64,000 bases of DNA from Sarcomyxa edulis (lineage: Eukaryota > Basidiomycota > Agaricomycetes > Agaricales > Mycenaceae), in assembly GCA_009761415.1 (NCBI GenBank), contig QUOL01000003.1, positions 682,001 to 746,000 of the forward strand. The letters run 5' to 3'. Below are positions 24,982 to 36,954 of the stretch, piece by piece (positions within the stretch are counted from its first letter, which is position 1; each line of letters begins with the position of its first letter). Both the position numbers and the translations under genes were made by a program. The notes below the pieces were generated by a model. That model saw nothing but the letters and a program-made list of their open reading frames with translations, was not told where the DNA came from and made no database searches.

Positions 24982-27204
24982 ATGTCGAGCATCGTGTCCT
25001 CTTTTTTCTCATCGAGGACCGTGACAGATGTTCCTCGTTCTAGACACTCATCAGCGCCGCCTGCCTCGACGTTCTCCCGTCTCATGGACTCTCTTCTCGC
25101 TATCGGTGTTGGCCTCTCTCTCCGGGTTCTCATCTCTGTAGTCTCTCAAGGATCGGCATCTGCTTTCAAACTCACCGGTACTCTCGTCGGGCTATGGGAG
25201 GGTGTGGTCTTGATGCATTTTCTCCAAAAAATGCCGTCTTCATTCGATCCCTACGTCGCCTACGGGGTCCGTCTGTTCATCGACTTTCTCTTCACTGAAA
25301 GTCTTCCCAGACTAGCCCTAGTACTGATGTGGACTGGCCTGGGAATGGTCCTGGCAGATATCTCACCTGCGATATGGGACGATGCAGGCCTGAAGCATGT
25401 GTGGAATCGTTTCAGAAGAGACATCACCTTGATCTCTCAATCTTTCGTTCTCCCTACATTTCCCTTCTGGCGTAGAAATACCCCATCTCGAGTTCGATTT
25501 CACCACGAACCTTCTCCATCACGAGCATCTGCTACATCTTTTGTGAGTTCGTTCCGGAGTAGGCCGTCTACTCTTTCGACTTCGACGACTGTATCTGCAT
25601 CGATTGCTAGCGCTCCAAGTACTATTTCTACAGCTACGATTACGCCAGTATCCCCACGCAAACCCAAATCTAAATCATCACGTCCAGTCCCCGGGGCATT
25701 CCCAGGGTATGCATCAGAGACAGAAACGGAACGCGGATCCATCATTCTCTTCACGCCTCCTCCTACAGCTATACCAACATCCTCAGTAATACCCTCCTCG
25801 GAAGCATCTAATACACATCGCCCTCTCTCTGTTATCCCAGAAGGTTCAGGATACGCGTCATCGTCAGCTTCGTCTGTCTCGGAAGACGTGGATAGAAAGA
25901 ATGTTTCTTCATCGTCTTCATCCTCATCCTCGACCGTAGACGAGGAACAATACCCTACCAATCTTCCTGAGATACCCGAGGTTGACGAAGAAGAAGAGCT
26001 CGTGATGCCCAGTAAAGACAAAGGAAAAGCGCGAGAGATACCAGAAGACTATGATCATGAAGGAGGCTCTCTTACCCCAAAGCAACGATCCATCGCCATG
26101 CCCCCTACTCCTGCTGACTCGTGGAACCTTGAAAGAGAAGAGAATGCGAAGGAGATCACGCCTCCACTAGCAGAGGTCCCGAGCATTCCTGATAACATCG
26201 GGGACACAGTAGATGATGGATGGGAGAATGTTGAGAGGCCCAAGGAATCTGAACAGGAGCCAGGTGAAATTGCAGATGACATATGGTTTGATCAAGCCAA
26301 AAATACCAGTACGGTCCCGCCTCTACCCCCGCCCAAAGATAATGTCGACGACACCACTCCCCGTGACAGCAAAGGCCTTCCCCCACCGTACCAGGACATA
26401 TACGACGGAGGATATGGCTTCAGCGATAATGCAGGCACTAACAAGGACGATGACACGAAGACTATAAACGCGTCGAATATTCACGATCAAGAAACTCATG
26501 ACTCCCTTGCACCTTCCTCTCCCAAACCATCGTCCCATAAATCAATCCCTGATTCCGACGCTTCATCTGTACTTACTCAGACAGCTTCCAGTCGCCTAGC
26601 AGATGCCCTGATTCTCCGGAAGCAAGCTTATGCGCTCGACAAGGAACTCAACAAGATTGAAACAGAGAGACAGGAAGCCGTTGCTGCTGGTAACAATCCG
26701 CTTGCCCTTGCGAAGAAGGTCGAGAAGGAGGATAAAGAGAAGGAGGCCAAGAAGTTGCATGAAAGAGCGGAACGAAGGTTCTTCAAGGGTGAGTACCTTC
26801 ATCGCAACAAAGGACACTCTCAGTTCCGATTATAAATTCCTTCCTGACAGCAAATAACCCATCCAAAGAGTCGAAACCAATTACCGAACTCAAAGTCCAA
26901 GGACTAGAAGGTGACGAGGCCGTTCGGCGTACCGAAGAGGCTTTGGAATCGCTCCTACGATCGTCTAATTCGTATCAAGACGCGAGTCTCAGTCTGAAGG
27001 TCACTTTCGGAAAAGGACCTAAAGGATTAGTGGCGAAACAGCGGGTCCGCGATGCTATGCTTTCGTGCGTGCCCATCATTGACACCTCTCACTTGTTGTG
27101 TCGTTACTGATCGCTCATCTGCCCTTTTTTCCAGTCACAAGATGATTGTCAAGGATAACTCCCGAGATCTCATCATTCAACTTCCTTCATTCGACACTGA
27201 CTAG
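24982..27204 (+). CDS. Membrane protein with C-terminal DUF1771/Smr-like region
   Basis: Exons: 24982-26788, 26851-27064, 27135-27204; 2091 nt, 696 aa. The first ATG of the frame is at 24982. The N-terminal 135 residues contain about three hydrophobic segments (around 33-55, 62-80, 112-130). They are followed by a long Ser/Thr/Pro and acidic disordered region. The last 120 residues are charged and helical: a motif like the DUF1771 helix (HERAERRFFKANN) runs into ELKVQGLEGDEAVRRTEEALESL, then LKVTFGKGPKG, the layout of an Smr domain (usual motifs: LDLHG and TGKG) but with both signature motifs degenerate. I therefore call it Smr-like, not a proven nuclease. Function is unknown; it could tether a nucleic-acid-binding tail to a membrane (inference). 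Confidence 0.72.
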
Positions 27205-27422
27205 TCCACGGTTGGATGAAGTTGTACAGTTTTTTTATGATATCTGATATATATTTGCTATGACTGATTGTTGTCGACGAATCGTTTTTTATTGTTTTAG
27301 CTGTGGAATTTCGACCTGTACATATACCACCCATTCATACCAGATACAAGTAACGACTTTTTTATGTTATTTCGGAGTGTACATACTGGATGCAATTGTA
27401 CTCGCACTATAGAAAATTCTGC

Positions 27423-30400
27423 TCATCTCGCGCTCGCAAATCCACCCGTGGAGAGACTTTCTGGTACCAATCCGTTACAAGTATTGTTCTTGTCCGCCGT
27501 AACCTCGATAACAATATCGCCCCCTAGCCTGAATGTATCGTAGAAGTCGAAGTGGCAGGGCGAAGCAGAAGGTACTCCGTTGATAGTCACGTTCTTGACA
27601 TATGCAGCCACGCCTGCGGGTATAGGGTTTTGCACAGACTTCGGGTCGAAATTCTTGACTGTGATCGTTGTACTGGAATTCATGAATGAATTGTGGATGG
27701 TGTACTTGGGTGTGAAGGGTGACAAGACCAAAAACTGCGAGGTCGAGGGTACTGTATATGCCGTATAATATGAGCACATGGTTGCGTTGATAGTTATGTA
27801 AGACGAGACTTCATACCTGGATAGATACCCAGGAGATGAAAGACGAGAAGGGAAGCCATAGCCGCTTGATCGTCATTTCCGGGGATCCCCGCGGGTGCTA
27901 GTGGGTTTACATGAGACGTTGAAAATGTGAGTAAAGAGATGGAGCCAACTCACTTATGTCGAAGTTTGTGAAGACAACGTCACGTACTCTATCGACGGAT
28001 TTGGCCGGTTGGTTAGCATAGTGATATCCAATAGGGGTCTGAAATGAAGGCTCATTTCCAGCGAGATAATAGCCAGCCTAGTCGATAAGATGGTCAATAT
28101 CACATCATATCGGTCGTGAGCGTGGAAGCCTTACATCGAAGAAGTGATCTAATCGTTTCACAAAAGTCGCCTGTTCATTGTGAGTGATAGTGAGATGGCG
28201 AATGTGTACATGCACATACATTTCCGCCCATGAGTGTAATGAGATGAGCAGTGTCGTGGGGCGCGAACCTGTTGATAGGTGTTAAAGTCATGAAAAGGGA
28301 TTGGATCACTATGGTCCTCGTACCAGCTGTATTCCCAGGAAGAGCTTTCGTAGAATCCATTCTCATTCTGAAATTGAATGAAAGTTAGTAAAACTAGTGT
28401 GAGGTAGTAGTACTGTACTCTCCGTACATCACTCTGCAGAGAACAGTCCCTGTTTGGATTCGGATCGTTGGGAGAACAGTTGATAGGATCTTGGAAAGAA
28501 AAGGTCCCGTTCGGAAAACGCTTCTGAGCAAATCCTAAGGAGAGATTAGAGAACCATATTGTAAGATGATATGTAATATGTATCACCTTTGAATCCATCG
28601 CTTTCGACAGCCGGGTCCCAGACATTCCGATAAAACTATAGCACGATCAGTATACATATGAGCTGTTCATAGAAAAGCGGCTCACTAAGGATCGATTAGC
28701 ATATGTCGCCTCGTCTTCAGTCTTCCCAAGTAGCTGAGCCACTTGACGAATAGCAAAGTCCTCAAATGCATATTCGAGAGTCCGGCTACCTTCTCTTGTT
28801 TGACGTCCTGTGCTAGAGACATCCAGTACAGCGAAAGGAACGTAACCGAATTGCCTGAGGATGACTGTCTGGTTAATGCATGCAGGCGCATACGTAGGTG
28901 TAATTGAAGGACTTGCTTATAGACATTGACTTGACGCCCTTCGATATTCCATTCAGGAGGATTGATGTCTCCATCTGCCAGCTGAGCGCTGTAGAGTTCA
29001 TTCAGATCAATTCCCAAGGCTGCTGCTTCATTATGATAATTGATTGCCTATCGAGAACAATGAAATGAGTCGGACGACATTGATAGGCATGACGACACGC
29101 ACAAAATGTCCGACAATCACGTCTCCACTAGATCCTGGAAAAAGAATGAAAACACGACGGCAGAAATAGGAGCTTCCAGCGTACCTCCTTGGGTCCAACC
29201 TGGGAGGTTATTTGCTCGGCATTCAGGCATCCATCCATTCTTGCGCCAACCATCGATGTAGCTATCCACGATTTGTGCGAAATCTACTGGTGAATGGAGA
29301 GCCATCAACGGGTAAAATGTCCGAAACTGTCGATGTCAATTTGAACACCATTTTCGAGTAGAATCTGAGATAGCTGAGACTCACTGTATCCCAACTACAT
29401 TCCGAAAGTCAACCACGGTAAAAGAATGACGAAAAGTATGAAGATATTCATGTGCATACCTGCAATACAGAGAGTCGAAATAAAATGAGGTCGTGTCCGC
29501 GAACACACCCTGCGTTTCGCCTGTAGCATTATTCTGTAGAAACATTCAGTTCGAAGTCACCAGTCTTGTAAATTGAGACCAAGACGATTACCGGTGTTAA
29601 CGAAGCACGATAGAGAGATGAATATAGCATTTCTGTGATATTTGGAGGAGTATTCGCCAGATCAATCTCTATCTTGCTCAGTTTCTCGTTCCACAGCGCC
29701 TTCGATTGCGCTAGAATCTCGTCAAACGACGATGATCCTACCTCTGACTCGGCATTTGCACATGCCTGATCAGCAGATACGAAAGAGACTCCAACACGTA
29801 TGTTGACTTGTTTGGGTTTGCCCTCGTAAGAGAATAGTGCTCCGGACTGATAGACGCCCCCGATAAGATTGATCGAAAGATTGAGGTGGGTCTGTCCGAG
29901 TCCTTTGGCATCGAGTCCAAATCTAGGACAGGAAGATCAGTATGTAGATTCAAAGACACTGGAATGACGAGAATCTCACGTGTCACCTGTCCATACTCCA
30001 TATTCGCTCAACTTCTGCTTTCCTCCATCTAACAGATCGTAACATGCGAAAGCTTGATAATTGAACCTTCCAGGTCCGAAACTACAAAGAAGATACATTA
30101 GTATTGCTTATACGCATAACGTCGTACTGTCCTGACCTTGATCCCCAAAGGCCACCAATCTTGATTCTCCCTAACGTCGGGTCGATATCCAACGTTCCTC
30201 CGGCAAAAGATGCAGGTAGATCATTAGCAAGGTCAAGGACAAAGTAAGGTTTAGAGCCTTCGGGGAACGTAAACCGCTCTAGTCCTGCTCGACGAGTAGA
30301 TGTAGCCTCCATCTGAATATCATTGTCCAGAGTCTGCGAGAAATATCCGGGGGATGCCTCATCTGTGTTGTTCTTCCGGAATCGTTCTCTAGCTGCTAGA

Positions 30401-31101
30401 GTGGTCGTGCAAGTATCAAATCCTCCCGGGCACAAGAGAGGCATCATCTCAAAGTTCCCATAAGTTCCTGAGACCCAAAATGCGTGTCAGCTTCGAATCT
30501 ACATGAAAAATGACGGAACACACCTAAAGAAGAGCCTGTTCCACTATCATGCAAAGGGCTGATACCGCGGATTGTTTGAGTATTATCAGTCACGTATCCT
30601 GTAATGTCGAGGTCAGACCCATTTGCTATAAAATCGCTAACCTTGGTTCTTACCGGCTGGCGCATAACCTGTAAGGTCTGTAGAGAATTTGACCTGTAGC
30701 CATTTGAGTTGCGCGGATGCTAACACCAAAAGACGTGAAGACTAACCATGCCGAAAGGGATTGATGCTCCAGGACTCAAAGTCGTGACAGCTTCAATACT
30801 GTTAATCGGTGTAAGCAATGGGACAGCCCTTACCAGACATCTCCAAAATTGTCTGTAGAACCACAGGTTTTAATCCATTTCACAAATCTCAACATCGACA
30901 AAGCGCACCTGTTCCTATGAAAGGGTTCACAAATGCTGTATAATCAACAGTCTTTGCGTGTGCAGCAGCCTTGATAGCCGCAGAGATCCTCTTCTGGACG
31001 TCAGGAGACGGTTGAGCATTGACTAGGACATTATTGCCTCCAAGAAGTAGGATCAAAAGAAGACTGGTACTGGCAGTAGCTCGCGAGGGGAAACAAAACA
31101 T
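27423..31101 (-). CDS. Secreted GH92 alpha-1,2-mannosidase-like enzyme
   Basis: About twenty short exons read in order as one GH92 protein of roughly 780-800 aa. The ATG at 31101 opens a signal peptide (STSLLLILLLGGNNVLVNA). Family segments follow in order: VDYTAFVNPFIGT; ASIPFGM; SWDTFRTFYPLMAL; WMPECRANNLPGW; the region ESSSWEYSWYEDH, where this family has its acid glutamate; FAPHDTAHLITLMGGN; and GIPGNDDQAAMASLL...GIYPVPST, which holds the conserved aspartates. Several Asn-X-Ser/Thr sites suggest N-glycosylation. GH92 enzymes are Ca2+-dependent exo-mannosidases acting on N-glycans and fungal mannans. I saw no broken exon. Individual exon edges were not all worked out, so the exon count is approximate. 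Confidence 0.9.
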
Positions 31102-31666
31102 GGCCAGTGAACCCAGCGTGGCCCCATTAGCATCTTCGCTCGACAACTATTTATCTCTCCCAACTAGACTTCGATTCAGGAGAAGGCCACATGGGGCGTT
31201 GTAGACAAAAGATTTAGACCGCGTGTGCTGGCATAACCAGCAGGCGTATACTGTTACGCGTCGAAGTGTTGAATCAGGCAGAACCCGCGTGTCCCGTGAT
31301 CTAAATGCTTCGAACTTCTGACTTCGATGTTCGCGATAGCGCTATGTTACATACGGTATACATGTGGATGGCCCCGCCGATAGAAGAGTAGCGGATAAGG
31401 CGGAATTCATCGGCTCCCCGCCAAACTGGTAACGGTCCCGATTGTGTATACATAGCGTCAGAGGATAAGAGGAGTACGAGCCCGGACTACGGCGGCGGGT
31501 CCGACCTTGAAGATCTCTAGCGTCAGAGGGTATATTTTAGAAAATCTGCGTCTCAAGGAAGAAACTCAAGCTAAAAGTAGGGTCCTGATAAGTGGACGGC
31601 ATAACGAGAGATATCGGCGAAAAATCGCTCACTGGGTCACTTGATGATGAAGTAGGGCAGGATGAG
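31102..31666. other. Intergenic: GH92 promoter region
   Basis: Contains the promoter of the GH92 gene (transcribed leftwards) and the 3' flank of the peptidyl-tRNA hydrolase gene. No frame of interest. Confidence 0.5.
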
Positions 31667-32325
31667 TCAACCCTTGGAGACAATCTTCTCGATTTCCGTC
31701 AGAATATGCTCTATCCCTTCTCCATTAGTGCTCCAATGCTGGCGTTCATGACCGGACAACTTGCGCAGAACATATTCTGCCGCGTCTGTATCGTTACGTC
31801 CGATACCCATACGCAATCGATAGAACCCCATCTCCCCACCAAGAGCTGATATGATACTCTTGACTCCATTGTGTCCATTAGCGGAACCACCGAGCTTGAG
31901 AGAGACTACCTCGGAATCGTGCGAAAGGGAATCTTGTAGGACGACCATCGATTTTGGTGACCCCACAGTGCGACGATATACAGCTGCAATAGATGGGCCC
32001 GAGATATTCATGAGTGACTCTAAAAGCAATTAGAGGTTCAACAAAATCAGTGGTGCAGTTCAAGCAAAAGGACGCACTCGATTTAAACAGCGTCAACATG
32101 ACCTGCCGGCTGCCAATGGCTACTTCACTATGGCCTATATATCCTGAGCGATCCGACGACATGTGAATACCTAATCTTGACGCCAAGGAGTCAATAGCAA
32201 GCTGTCCAACGCTGAGAGGAATTCAGCGACTAGGGGAGAGGATGGAAAACTTTCGGCTGAGCATACCTATGTCTTGTGAGTGGAAAGGGAAGATTCCCTA
32301 GGCCAACGACTAAGATCTGGGGCAT
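31667..32325 (-). CDS. PTH1: Peptidyl-tRNA hydrolase (bacterial Pth type)
   Basis: Exons, in coding order: 32267-32325, 32078-32211, 31667-32019; 546 nt, 181 aa, near the usual Pth length. It releases the tRNA from prematurely dropped peptidyl-tRNA. The catalytic set of the family can be seen: the Asn in VVGLGN, the His in LTRHSVG, the Asn in SLMNISG, and GGSANGHNGVKS with RLRMGIGR. The start MPQILVVGLGN leaves no obvious mitochondrial presequence, although fungal Pth1 is normally mitochondrial, so an upstream exon or an alternative start is possible. The second intron uses GTGCGT. Confidence 0.9.
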
Positions 32326-32589
32326 ATGTACACCCATTTCGCCAGAGGGGATGGTATCTGACTTCTTGAGCGACCAAACGACGCGTCGAGTACTTATTGC
32401 AAAGACTTTTGAGGAGAGTCCGGGGTCGCCGCGCTTGGACCGAGATCACCGAACGCTGACTTACGCGACCTATCTCGACTTGTTCAAACTCATTCTCTTA
32501 CTTCGAGCTAAAGACAAAACGTAAAACGCAGATAGGATTCATGCTATCAACGGTAGGTATTCATTTCCAAAAAGGTACGCCTATCAGAT

Positions 32590-33876
32590 TCAAGTCTTGT
32601 CGGTGAATTGAGGATCAGTGGAAGTGTCAGTACTAGGAGTTTTGTCTGGTTTTTGAAGATGAGGAGGTACGTCGTGGCCAGGATACTTCTGCCAGATAGA
32701 AAATGGAACCCCATAACGTTCTTCCTCCGTGAAATACATGATAATATCGTCGACGGGTTTGTAAGGAGACGTAGTGTCCTCCTCGTAGCCTAGATCAGGT
32801 TCACTGGGAGGTTCGGAAGGCGAAGAGCCGAGTCGTCGTAAAGCTCGCGACATTTGCTCGGGCGTGAGCGGAGGGGACTCTTCTTCCTTTACCTCCTCGT
32901 AATCTTCAGGGGACAAGAGATGTGTGGAAGAATTCGACCATGGATCATCACCGACGTGAATACCCTCTTCGACGTAAGGAGACGCGCTATTGGGATCAGT
33001 GTTGTGTTGGGAATGAGTATCGGGGGACTGTGGTTGGGTCACGTCGATGGGGAGGTATATATTCTCCAGCTCCTGCGCGTTGAGAGAAAGTTGGAAAGTC
33101 CTTGGTAGGAGCGATGGAGGGGCTTGGTATCGGGGATGAGTTGGTATATGATTTGTGGGGTTTTCCATATCCGTGCTTTGGTATATTGAATCTAGTTCGG
33201 GAATAACGTGGAATTGTGCAAATTTTTGTTGGGTGGCCCAAGTTACTGGCAGATGAAGGTAAGGGTCTGGGAAAGGGAGAGGCTCGTAGATGGGTCGTGA
33301 CATAGGGGAAGAGGAAACGGCCTCCAGAGGACGCGTGTCCTGGGGATCTTGGGAGTCATCCTGCAAGTCAAGTCCCTCCGTGATGGTTGTCGAGTGGCTT
33401 TCTCGTTCTAACAGTATCTCCTTCCCCGTCTCATGAGCCAATTCCATATTTGGATCCGCATCCGTTGCACCTGCTTCCAACTTCCCCAAGGAATACGCGT
33501 CTCGGGCCTCCAAATCCGAGTCTATCGTCTCATGGTCTTTTACGATTTGAGGAAGACGCCGAATACTTGAGCCTCTCCTCAATCTCAGCCGTCCAAGACG
33601 CGTTCGTGGCCTCTCTTCTCGCCTTCCAGGTCCCGGGATCTCCAGCCTCAACGACTTTGTGGACAGATACGGACTCCACGAAGGTTTGTGCATGGACTTC
33701 ACATCCTGCTCTATCAGATTGGTATCGATACGTTCCTGAGCGCCCTGGGATGGCTTTGCCATTACCGCTGCAGCACACGAATAATCACGAGAGGTTGTAT
33801 CACTGAGTTTATAGATGCCACCAAGGAGGGGTCGCCAGGGTGCCGTGGTGGGTGTACGAGGTAGCCATAATCGCAT
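32590..33876 (-). CDS. Hypothetical protein, possible mitochondrial presequence
   Basis: Single-exon frame of 428 aa. I do not recognise a family. The first 40 residues (MRLWLPRTPTTAPWRPL...) are basic, lack acidic residues for some length and contain hydrophobics, which would suit a mitochondrial targeting sequence. Residues about 55-110 are basic (SLRLEIPGPGRREE...); the remainder is acidic and Pro/Ser-rich and looks disordered. Near the C-terminus MYFTEEERYGVPFSIWQKYPG reads like a folded or binding motif. It is transcribed away from the small membrane gene at 34130, with 253 bp between starts. Confidence 0.6.
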   Translation of the reverse strand: MRLWLPRTPTTAPWRPLLGGIYKLSDTTSRDYSCAAAVMAKPSQGAQERIDTNLIEQDVKSMHKPSWSPYLSTKSLRLEIPGPGRREERPRTRLGRLRLRRGSSIRRLPQIVKDHETIDSDLEARDAYSLGKLEAGATDADPNMELAHETGKEILLERESHSTTITEGLDLQDDSQDPQDTRPLEAVSSSPMSRPIYEPLPFPDPYLHLPVTWATQQKFAQFHVIPELDSIYQSTDMENPTNHIPTHPRYQAPPSLLPRTFQLSLNAQELENIYLPIDVTQPQSPDTHSQHNTDPNSASPYVEEGIHVGDDPWSNSSTHLLSPEDYEEVKEEESPPLTPEQMSRALRRLGSSPSEPPSEPDLGYEEDTTSPYKPVDDIIMYFTEEERYGVPFSIWQKYPGHDVPPHLQKPDKTPSTDTSTDPQFTDKT

Positions 33877-34129
33877 TCCCTGGACTTAAGCTATCAAGGA
33901 AGTCTACGCATCTGAGAGCATGGAACAAGGAGGAAGGCTTTGACGAGACGTTCTCAGTGACTGTTCTTGAGCCTGGGATTGGACAATCCTCAGATTCACA
34001 CGCGTCCCGATAAGTAAATGTGGCGCTAATCAGACGCCTGAGAGAGGCTGAGGCTCGCTTCGACTTGACGGTCAACCACGACCATCTACAGTAACACGAC
34101 AACAAACTTATAATCACCAACAGTCGATA

Positions 34130-34661
34130 ATGCCTATAAACTCGACTACGCCCGACGTAGCACTGTCTATCAGGATGAGCATGTATCTCTCCACGCTTAT
34201 GTTGTATGTACATCCACGCGCCATCACTTGGTAAAGAATTACTTATAGCATCCCTCTTTAGTTGGAGTGCGTAGCCTACTATCAAATTTATATTGTCTAC
34301 TCTCCATATGAGTCCTTACACGCAAATATGTTTTATTCCAGCTCTCATCGCCTCCGGCCAGATGATGCAAGTCTCCTCTTCTGTCACAATATATCATGCC
34401 CCACCGCGTACTGACCTACTATTTCCCGCAGAGCTTTCATCGCTTGGGCAATGGGAAACACAATTGAGTGAGCAAACCAAGAACAACACTGACATCATTC
34501 AATGGTCGATCCTACTAACCCGTGTACGAAGGTACCATATATGGTTATTCGCCATGGCCCCTTGGTCGTTCTTCGAAGTGTACAACAACTACGGAAAGAT
34601 TCTCCGCGAGGTGAGGGCACTTGAAGCGCGTGCTACAAGGACTACCGGTCAGTGGGCGTAG
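34130..34661 (+). CDS. Small membrane protein, copy A (89 aa, five exons)
   Basis: Exons: 34130-34203, 34262-34266 (5 nt), 34342-34366, 34432-34467, 34532-34661; total 270 nt. The model was found by aligning with the second copy at 37845: the 5-nt exon and the 25-nt exon have the same sizes and phases in both. The third intron must begin GCAAGT at 34367, a GC-AG intron, with branch TACTGAC and acceptor TTTCCCGCAG. The protein has hydrophobic stretches (YLSTLMFWTLIASGQMIAFIAWAMG and WLFAMAPWSFF) followed by a cytosolic-looking YGKILREVRALEA helix. Only ILREVR-LE, the central Trp and the hydrophobic pattern are shared with copy B. Function unknown. A plain reading of the last 300 bp as one exon also stays open, but it breaks the homology. 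Confidence 0.7.
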
Positions 34662-34952
34662 AGATAAAGCCAAGCCCAGGTCGTTGTATATCTTTCAGAG
34701 GAATATATTCGTATCGATAACTTGAACATAAACCTGCTGGACAAAACAGAATCCGAGTCTAGTTACAGACGCAATAGATGTAGGCTGTAATGGTTTGTCC
34801 CTACGTAGTCTAACATCTAGATGTGGGAGGATATACGAACCTGATAAAGATAATAAACATGTCCAGCATCGCAGTGTTCATGCCCACCGAATTCCAACAT
34901 CTAGATATTTGTGTTTTGTCCGATGGATACCTGGTGGACCAGTTCTTCTTCT

Positions 34953-36360
34953 CTACCAGCCGAGGACCGCCACTGAAGCTCCCAACAATACCGCCCATGA
35001 CCAGCTAGTCGCAGTCAAGGTACCGGCACCCGATGAAAAAGTCGCAGATGCGGCTGATGCGGAGGCAGAGACGACAGTATTAGAGCCATCGGTACTGTAA
35101 ACCTTAACGCTGGCTACATCGAAGTAAGCGGTATCATAAACCGAACCGTCTCCCACGACATAATCAGTGTAGCACGTCCCTGTGCATGTTGTGGCAAAGG
35201 TAGTAGAAGCGCCCGCCCAATCTTCATAGAGGCAGAATATGAGTATCGAAGTCAAAGAACGACCGGATTGATTAGAATAACTTACCTCCGCAAAGCGTGA
35301 TATCGAAAATGAGGTTTTGCGCAGCAAAGTAGGTATCCATGTCGCATCCACCCGTGGGCCAGTTGGCAACGGGAGTACCAAGATCGGAGGTATCGAGTGA
35401 GCTATCGTTGGAAGTAAACGTGCTGGGGATAGATGCACGGTCGAAGAACCAGATTCTGTAAAAGATGAATAACATCACGTCAACACTGTCACTATAATCA
35501 GAAACTCATGAGAACCAGCGACTCACGAGATTCCGGTCTCCGCATATTCCGTAACAAAAAGTCCACCGTTGGCACTCGCGAAACCTGCACCATAACTGTC
35601 CGTAGAGGGATCTGTGACGACACATCCTTGATTCGAGTTGGTGAGGTAGGAGCAGTCGGTAGAGTTGACCAGGGAAGTAGACGCTTCGATGGACGAGACC
35701 TGTGTGCATCCTGCTTTGGTATGGAGAGCCATTTGGTTGAGCGTGACTTGGTTCACGCCTTCGAATGTGTCGATTTCACCACCGCTGGGCCAGTCAGGGG
35801 CTTGGGACCACCATGCAGGCCATACGGAGCACTACAACGTCGATTAGCAGAGGTCCTGGTCTACGTTTAGAAGGTGGACGGAGGACCCACCCCATACGGG
35901 ACATGATAGATATCCGCAGTCCATATACTTCCAACGCTGAAGCGATCCTGTGTAGCGATACGGACAGTGTTCCGTTTATCGTTATACGCGACAGTAGTGG
36001 TGTTATCGACTTTCATGATGGCGCGGTTGGTTGTAGTGTCGACGTATGCTAGGCTGTCTGAAATGCCATCTTCTCTCGATACGAAACTGTAAGGTGGCGT
36101 GTTAGTACACGAGATTCTGGATATTGAGTACTGATGAAGCATACATTGCGTCTCCATTGGTTAGATTGTCGTCTGAAGATGCAAAATTAGCACTTTCCAG
36201 GAGCTGAATTATTTTGAGACATACAGTGATCATAGAAATCCCATTCATCGAAAAACGTGGAACCAGAGTACTCCTTGACCATGGAATAAGTAGTCGCAGA
36301 CACCGACTTGAATGCTGGGAGAAGAGTCCCCAAGAGGACGAGGGATGTTGTGTAAAGCAT
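34953..36360 (-). CDS. GH16 endo-beta-1,3(4)-glucanase, probably GPI-anchored
   Basis: Exons, in coding order: 36225-36360, 36145-36172, 35891-36086, 35527-35831, 35286-35455, 34953-35221; 1104 nt, 367 aa. The N-terminus is a signal peptide (MLYTTSLVLLGTLLPAF...). The GH16 catalytic motif GGEIDTFEG shows the nucleophile and acid glutamates in the EXDXXE pattern, preceded by VWPAWWSQAPDWP and followed by VNQVTLNQMALHT, typical of fungal laminarinase-type (Lam16A-like) enzymes. The C-terminal SASASAASATFSSGAG...WAVLLGASVAVLGW has the Ser/Ala-rich spacer plus hydrophobic tail of a GPI signal. Likely role: cutting or remodelling beta-glucans of its own wall or of its substrate. Confidence 0.92.
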
Positions 36361-36686
36361 CTAAATGGTAGTAGTTGGTGAAGAAGAAGAAACGAGTGAT
36401 TTTTTGAGGGACTCCGGAGGATGCAAAGGCTACATCCCATAGATAGCAACGAGCGGAGTATAATACGCTGCGGGACGTTGGGAAAAGGATGAAAATGTAC
36501 TGCGGAAAAACACGAAAAAGGGGTCACGAAGAGCAAGATCCATATACGGCAACCCGATTTGCCTCCTTCGCGCGTTGGATTTCGCGCGTTAGACGTGCAA
36601 AGTTGTACGGTAGGCAATCGTTGCGGTGGTCATGTACAACTACGTTCGTTTAGCGTCGCGTCCGATGTTGCCTGTCAATGTGCCTA
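36361..36686. other. Intergenic: upstream of GH16
   Basis: Promoter region of the leftward GH16 gene. No coding frame is supported. Confidence 0.5.
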
Positions 36687-36688
36687 TA

Positions 36689-36952
36689 CTGTAGCATTTC
36701 CTTCAATTCGTCAGGTACCTGTGACCGTGACTCGTTTGACCGATTCGTCGTTTCGTCGTTTCCTTTTTGGGACGCGACATTTCAACATTTTGGGCGACTT
36801 TTGCCCGTTTCTTCGCCGCTTTAGGCAAATCTGGCACGTGATTCAGAATTTGGATTCGACACAAGGCCCTGTGACGCGTTACCTGTGTCAAAATTCGTTT
36901 TGGACAGGGCCTTCTGTGACCCGTGACTGACGAATTGAATGAAATGCTACAG
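36689..36952. mobile_element. MITE with TA target-site duplication
   Basis: A 264-bp non-coding element. Its ends are inverted repeats beginning CTGTAGCATTTC and matching at 25 of the first 26 positions (one C/A mismatch); partial pairing continues inwards. It is flanked on both sides by TA (36687-36688 and 36953-36954), as expected for a Tc1/mariner-type MITE. No transposase frame inside. Confidence 0.75.
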
Positions 36953-36954
36953 TA

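Noticed and set aside
25500..26021. 173-codon - strand frame inside the Smr-like gene
   Set aside because: Antisense shadow of the Ser-rich coding region.
33809..34285. 158-codon frame on - strand
   Set aside because: Overlaps the start of the 428-aa gene and the first exons of the small membrane gene; the translation has no family resemblance or domain pattern.
34293..34661. Single 122-codon frame on + strand as the gene itself
   Set aside because: Begins with TTG and reads through sequences with good branch and acceptor sites; the spliced five-exon model matches the paralogue at 37845 in exon size and phase.
35508..35870. 120-codon + strand frame inside the GH16 gene
   Set aside because: Antisense shadow of the well-supported GH16 exons.
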